Assembly (NCBI GenBank): GCA_003021685.1 | Contig: PXRO01000050.1 | Span: 1-64,000 of the forward strand | Source of the DNA: Halobacteriales archaeon QS_4_62_28 | GTDB taxonomy: Archaea > Halobacteriota > Halobacteria > Halobacteriales > Haloarculaceae | DNA length: 64,000 nt | Direction of reading: 5' to 3' | Shown: positions 60,955 to 64,000 of the stretch, piece by piece | Layout of the letters: every line of letters begins with the position of its first letter | Position numbering within the stretch: position 1 is the first letter of the stretch | Program-made: the position numbers and the translations under genes | Notes under the pieces: generated by a model | Told to the model about the DNA's origin: nothing | Database searches by the model: none | The model's input: only the letters and a program-made list of their open reading frames with translations

Positions 60955-61958
60955 TGGACACCGACCGACAGCGCGCGGTCGAGGTCGCCACCGCCGCGCT
61001 CCGCGCACACGGCATCGACGAAGCAGACGCCGAACAGACGGCGAACGTGCTTGTCAGCGCCGACGCCAGGGGCAAGCACTCACACGGCCTGCTCAGGCTT
61101 CCGCGGTTCGTCCAGGGTATCGAGCACGGCAACGTCGACCCGAACGGCGACATCGAGGTGGTCACAGAGCGGGGCGGCGCGGCGACGCTCAGGGGCGGGT
61201 CTCGACTCGGTCCAGTCGTCGCAAGTGCGGCGGCCGCCGAAGCCATGGACCGGGCCGACGAGTACGGAATCAGCGCAATTGGCGTCCACGAGACGAACCA
61301 TCTCGGGATGCTGGGCTACTACACTGACCAGATCCAGCAGGGGGGCTACGTCGGCATCGCTATGACCAACACGGAGCCAGCGATGCCGCCCTATGGCGGG
61401 GCCGAGCCGGTGCTTGGAACCAATCCAATCGCCATCGGTCTGCCGACAGACCCCGTCTTCAACCTCGATCTGTCGACATCAGCAATCGCCCGCGGCGACG
61501 TGCTCCACCGAAAAGAGTCCGGCGAGGACCTACCAGCGGGGGTTGCGCTGAATGCCAACGGCGAGCCAACGACTGATCCGGCGGCCGCCCTGTCGGGGAC
61601 TATCCTGCCGTTTGGCGGCCCGAAGGGGTCGGGGCTGGCCATCGCAGTGGAAGTGCTGGCCGGCGGCCTCGTCGGGGCCGCGATGGGAGAGGACGTGACC
61701 GGCACCTACCACACGGAGGACCCATGTACCAAGGGTGATCTATTCCTGGCAATCGACACCGAAGCCTTCGGCGTCACCGACTTCGAGGCGCGGACCAGCG
61801 AGTTCCTGCGGGCGTTGACCGCCAGCGAGACGGCCGCAGACGCCGACGAAATCAGGCTCCCCGGCCAGCGTTCAATCGAGCGTGACCGGACAGCGACCAC
61901 CGTCACCATCGAAGACGACCTCTGGGAACGGATCCGGACACTCGCATCGAACGGTTAG
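60954..61958 (+). CDS. Ldh2/malate dehydrogenase-like oxidoreductase (ComC-like)
   Basis: 334 residues from the ATG at 60954, which shares a base with the preceding stop. The frame to 60837 lies inside the neighbour. Landmarks: ARGKHSHGLLRLPRF, HETNHLGMLGYYTD, VLGTNPIAIGLP and LPFGGPKGSGLAIAVEVLAGG. The family includes (R)-sulfolactate dehydrogenase ComC, malate/ureidoglycolate dehydrogenases and diketogulonate reductase, using NAD(P) without a Rossmann fold. Translational coupling to the SuyB-like gene argues that it acts on the same substrate. Confidence 0.85.
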   Translation: MDTDRQRAVEVATAALRAHGIDEADAEQTANVLVSADARGKHSHGLLRLPRFVQGIEHGNVDPNGDIEVVTERGGAATLRGGSRLGPVVASAAAAEAMDRADEYGISAIGVHETNHLGMLGYYTDQIQQGGYVGIAMTNTEPAMPPYGGAEPVLGTNPIAIGLPTDPVFNLDLSTSAIARGDVLHRKESGEDLPAGVALNANGEPTTDPAAALSGTILPFGGPKGSGLAIAVEVLAGGLVGAAMGEDVTGTYHTEDPCTKGDLFLAIDTEAFGVTDFEARTSEFLRALTASETAADADEIRLPGQRSIERDRTATTVTIEDDLWERIRTLASNG

Positions 61959-62031
61959 TTCCGCCGAACTGTGAAATGGCTATTTCACTAACAATAACAA
62001 CTATTAGTTGGGGTGTATAAATGGTCTCCGT

Positions 62032-63387
62032 ATGACAGAAAACGTGTCAGACAGGCGTAGGCGGATCCTTCTCAAAACGATGGCAAGCGGCAGCGTGGCG
62101 CTGCTTGCCGGTTGTAGCGGTGACGACGGTAGTGGCGAAACTCCGGAGGAGACCACCGCTGGCGGCGACGGTGGCGACGGCGGTGACGGCGGTGACGGCG
62201 GGTCCGGTGCGACCGTCTCCTTCGTCCACATCTCGTCGTTCGAACCGTCGGCAAACGACTTCAAACAGGCCTACGGCAGCAATTTCGACGGCACGCTGGA
62301 AGTCCAGTCGACCCCGGCGGAATCGAGTTCGACCCGCGAGTATTACGTGAATCAGTTCGCCGCGCAGTCCTCGGAGTTCGATGTCGGGATGATGGATGTC
62401 ATCTGGCCGGCCGAATTCGTCAGTGCTGGCTGGGCAGCGGCGGTCGAGGATCCGGACAATCACACCGACGCGATGCTCTCGACGCCAGTCGAGGCCGCCA
62501 CTATCGACGGCACACTACACGGGATGCCGATGTTCACGGACGCCAACGGCCTGTATTACCGGACGGACCTGCTCGAAGAGGCCGGCTACGACGAACCGCC
62601 CTCGACCTACATGGAACTCGTCAACATAGCCCAGGACGTCAAAGAGCAGTCCGACGAGGACCTCAACGGCTACATCTGGCAAGGTGGTGCCAACGAGGGA
62701 CTCACGATCATGTGGCTCAACTGGCTCTGGGGCATGGGCGGGTCCGTGCGTGACGACAGCGGTGACCTCGTGGTCAACACCGAAGAGGGCGTCATGGCAC
62801 TCCAGCACGCCGTCGACCTCATCTACGAGCACGAAATCACGCCAGATTCGATTCCCTCCAGTGGGACCGACGGGAACAGGCAGACGTTTCAGCAAGGCAA
62901 CACCATCTTCATGCGCAACTGGCCCTACGCGTACTCGCTGTTCCAGGACGACACGCCAGTGACGGACAACTTCGCGGTGACGACGATGCCCAAGGCCGAA
63001 GGGAACCCGGACGCGAGCAACTCCTGTCTGGGTGGCTGGAGCCTCTTTATCAACAGCTTCTCGGAGAACAAGGCCGCTGCACAGCAGTTAGCGAACCACG
63101 TTGCAACGGCAGAGGCCCAGGAGCAACTGGCCGCAGAACGGAGTCGTCTGCCAGTGCGTGAGGAACTGTACGAAGACGGCTACTGGGACGAGGAAAAACC
63201 CGCCTTTCTCGACCGGTTCGCGGAAATCCTCCAGCAAACCAGCGCTCGACCAGCGACGCCGAACTACTCACAGTGGTCGAATATCATCTACACTCAGTGC
63301 AACCAGGCACTTACTCAGCAGAAGAGTCCCCAGCAGGCCCTCGACGACGCACAGGATCAGATCGATAGCGAAATCAACGATGCGTGA
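62032..63387 (+). CDS. CUT1-type sugar-binding lipoprotein
   Basis: 451 residues from the ATG at 62032 (a TTG at 62008 was not used). The signal DRRRRILLKTMASGSVALLAGC has an RR pair and lipobox Cys. An unusual Gly/Asp repeat linker (GGDGGDGGDGGDGG) follows, then the extracellular solute-binding protein fold (AAQSSEFDVGMMDVIWPAEF, ADANGLYYRTDLLEEAGYDEPP-like region). It delivers a sugar or oligosaccharide to the permease starting 82 bp downstream, with the ATPase at 52856. A xylose-containing oligosaccharide is plausible given the alpha-xylosidase. Confidence 0.92.
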   Translation: MTENVSDRRRRILLKTMASGSVALLAGCSGDDGSGETPEETTAGGDGGDGGDGGDGGSGATVSFVHISSFEPSANDFKQAYGSNFDGTLEVQSTPAESSSTREYYVNQFAAQSSEFDVGMMDVIWPAEFVSAGWAAAVEDPDNHTDAMLSTPVEAATIDGTLHGMPMFTDANGLYYRTDLLEEAGYDEPPSTYMELVNIAQDVKEQSDEDLNGYIWQGGANEGLTIMWLNWLWGMGGSVRDDSGDLVVNTEEGVMALQHAVDLIYEHEITPDSIPSSGTDGNRQTFQQGNTIFMRNWPYAYSLFQDDTPVTDNFAVTTMPKAEGNPDASNSCLGGWSLFINSFSENKAAAQQLANHVATAEAQEQLAAERSRLPVREELYEDGYWDEEKPAFLDRFAEILQQTSARPATPNYSQWSNIIYTQCNQALTQQKSPQQALDDAQDQIDSEINDA

Positions 63388-63438
63388 GCCGCGACACCGG
63401 GCGCGTCAGACAACGAGCCGGAATTAGCTGACCTGTAG

Positions 63439-63445
63439 TTTTAAT
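63439..63445 (+). promoter_or_regulatory. TATA box of the permease operon (leaderless)
   Basis: TTTAATA is centred about 28 nt before the ATG at 63470. It gives the permease genes a leaderless promoter of their own, separate from the binding-protein gene. Confidence 0.5.
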
Positions 63446-63469
63446 ACGCCTGAGAGAGCATCACAAACA

Positions 63470-64000
63470 ATGGCAGACGTGAATCCACAGACACAGGACC
63501 ACGTTCCGTTCGAGGAACAGGGTTTGCGTGGCCGACTCAGCCGCTACCGAGAACTCAGGCTTACACAGGAGGAACTGGCCGTCGTGCTGTTGACGCCGGT
63601 GATGCTCTTCCTATTGGCGGTGTCGTTTTACCCGATCATCGACACGTTCTGGGCGAGTTTCCACACCGGCTACGTCATCCAGTTGCCCACCCAGACGACG
63701 GAGTTCGTCGGCCTCGAGAACTACGCCCGACTCTTTTCGAGCGGGAGTTTCTGGAACGCACTCGGCGTGACTCTCTTTTATACGTTCGTTAGCGTCCCGA
63801 TCGAGCTGGTCTTTGGCCTCGGGCTTGCTCTGCTCCTGCAGAAGGATTTCAAGGGACGATACTTCGCGCAGGTTGCCATCCTGTTTCCCTGGGCGCTCCC
63901 GACGGTGATCAACGCGAAAATCTGGGCGTGGATGCTGAATCCGAACTACGGAGTGATCAGCGACATCCTGGTCAGGATCGGCATCCTCGGTGAGCCCTTC
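63470..64000 (+). CDS. CUT1 sugar ABC permease (MalF/UgpA type), 3' end outside window
   Basis: 177 codons are visible from the ATG at 63470 and the frame is open to the last base. The N-terminal cytoplasmic segment is followed by TM1 (AVVLLTPVMLFLLAVSFYPI), an extracellular loop (FVGLENYARLF), and TM helices (LGVTLFYTFVSVPIELVFGL, VAILFPWALPTVINAKIW). The EAA loop lies beyond the window. A second permease gene is expected downstream. Partner of the binding protein at 62032. Confidence 0.92.
   Translation, partial: MADVNPQTQDHVPFEEQGLRGRLSRYRELRLTQEELAVVLLTPVMLFLLAVSFYPIIDTFWASFHTGYVIQLPTQTTEFVGLENYARLFSSGSFWNALGVTLFYTFVSVPIELVFGLGLALLLQKDFKGRYFAQVAILFPWALPTVINAKIWAWMLNPNYGVISDILVRIGILGEPF

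Overview
The window is from a haloarchaeon (class Halobacteria). The evidence is G+C-rich, strongly acidic coding sequence, TATA boxes about 25-30 nt before many start codons (leaderless transcripts), and archaeal-halophile families throughout: an Orc1/Cdc6 initiator, a HalX response regulator, a UPF0058 protein, Tat lipoproteins, the glpABC/glpK glycerol locus, a Gfo/Idh/MocA xylose dehydrogenase and a GghA-type hydrolase. The genus cannot be fixed from the sequence alone.

Layout. 1-1.2 kb: non-coding, with repeats. 1.2-3.7 kb: NikR-like regulator and a transducer-like membrane protein with no kinase-control tip. 4.1-8.0 kb: KDG kinase, pyruvate kinase and ROK sugar kinase, i.e. the lower Entner-Doudoroff/glycolytic steps. 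8.0-9.8 kb: FGGY-kinase remnant, SlyD-type isomerase, divergent Orc1/Cdc6. 10.1-18.5 kb: glycerol catabolism, with glpK and a membrane partner on the minus strand and glpABC on the plus strand, separated by 1.4 kb of mobile-element debris. 18.5-24.7 kb: UspA, 7TM histidine kinase, HTH-GNAT-zinc-ribbon protein, PEP carboxylase. 24.9-27.3 kb: two divergent Tat lipoproteins that appear to share a domain. 28.0-31.5 kb: xylose dehydrogenase and a glucosylglycerol-hydrolase-like GH13 enzyme. 31.8-42.4 kb: housekeeping (J-domain protein, MenD, photolyase, superoxide dismutase, small regulators, HalX regulator with a RAD55-like partner). 42.7-49.0 kb: LivHMGF-type ABC transporter with its binding protein convergent to it. 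49.4-51.1 kb: membrane-anchored HTH protein, tRNA-Glu, small protein. 51.8-64.0 kb: carbohydrate/organic-acid island with an IclR regulator, CUT1 ATPase, alpha-xylosidase, enolase-superfamily sugar-acid dehydratase, a 2-hydroxyacid dehydrogenase, a split UxaA/SuyAB-type lyase, an Ldh2-type dehydrogenase, and a sugar-binding protein plus permease running off the end.

How the genes fit together. Xylose dehydrogenase (28 kb), the XacD-like dehydratase, alpha-xylosidase and CUT1 importer (52-64 kb) and KDG kinase, pyruvate kinase and sugar kinase (4-8 kb) form a dispersed pentose/hexose-acid catabolic set. The SlcC-like, SuyA-like, SuyB-like and ComC-like genes at 58.2-62.0 kb match the enzyme families used by some bacteria to racemise and desulfonate 3-sulfolactate. 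Sugar-acid dehydration is the competing explanation.

The most unusual non-coding content is a set of small palindromic elements. Two families of about 80 bp (called A and B here) are nested inside each other in both orders, once A within B and once B within A. All copies are flanked as if inserted at the trinucleotide TCA/TGA with one base repeated, and two A copies sit exactly on the TGA stop codon of a gene. A third family (D) is MITE-like, with terminal inverted repeats and an apparent 8-bp target duplication. IS200/IS605-type end hairpins and fragments of older genes (an FGGY kinase C-terminus, a RelE-type toxin N-terminus) are also present.
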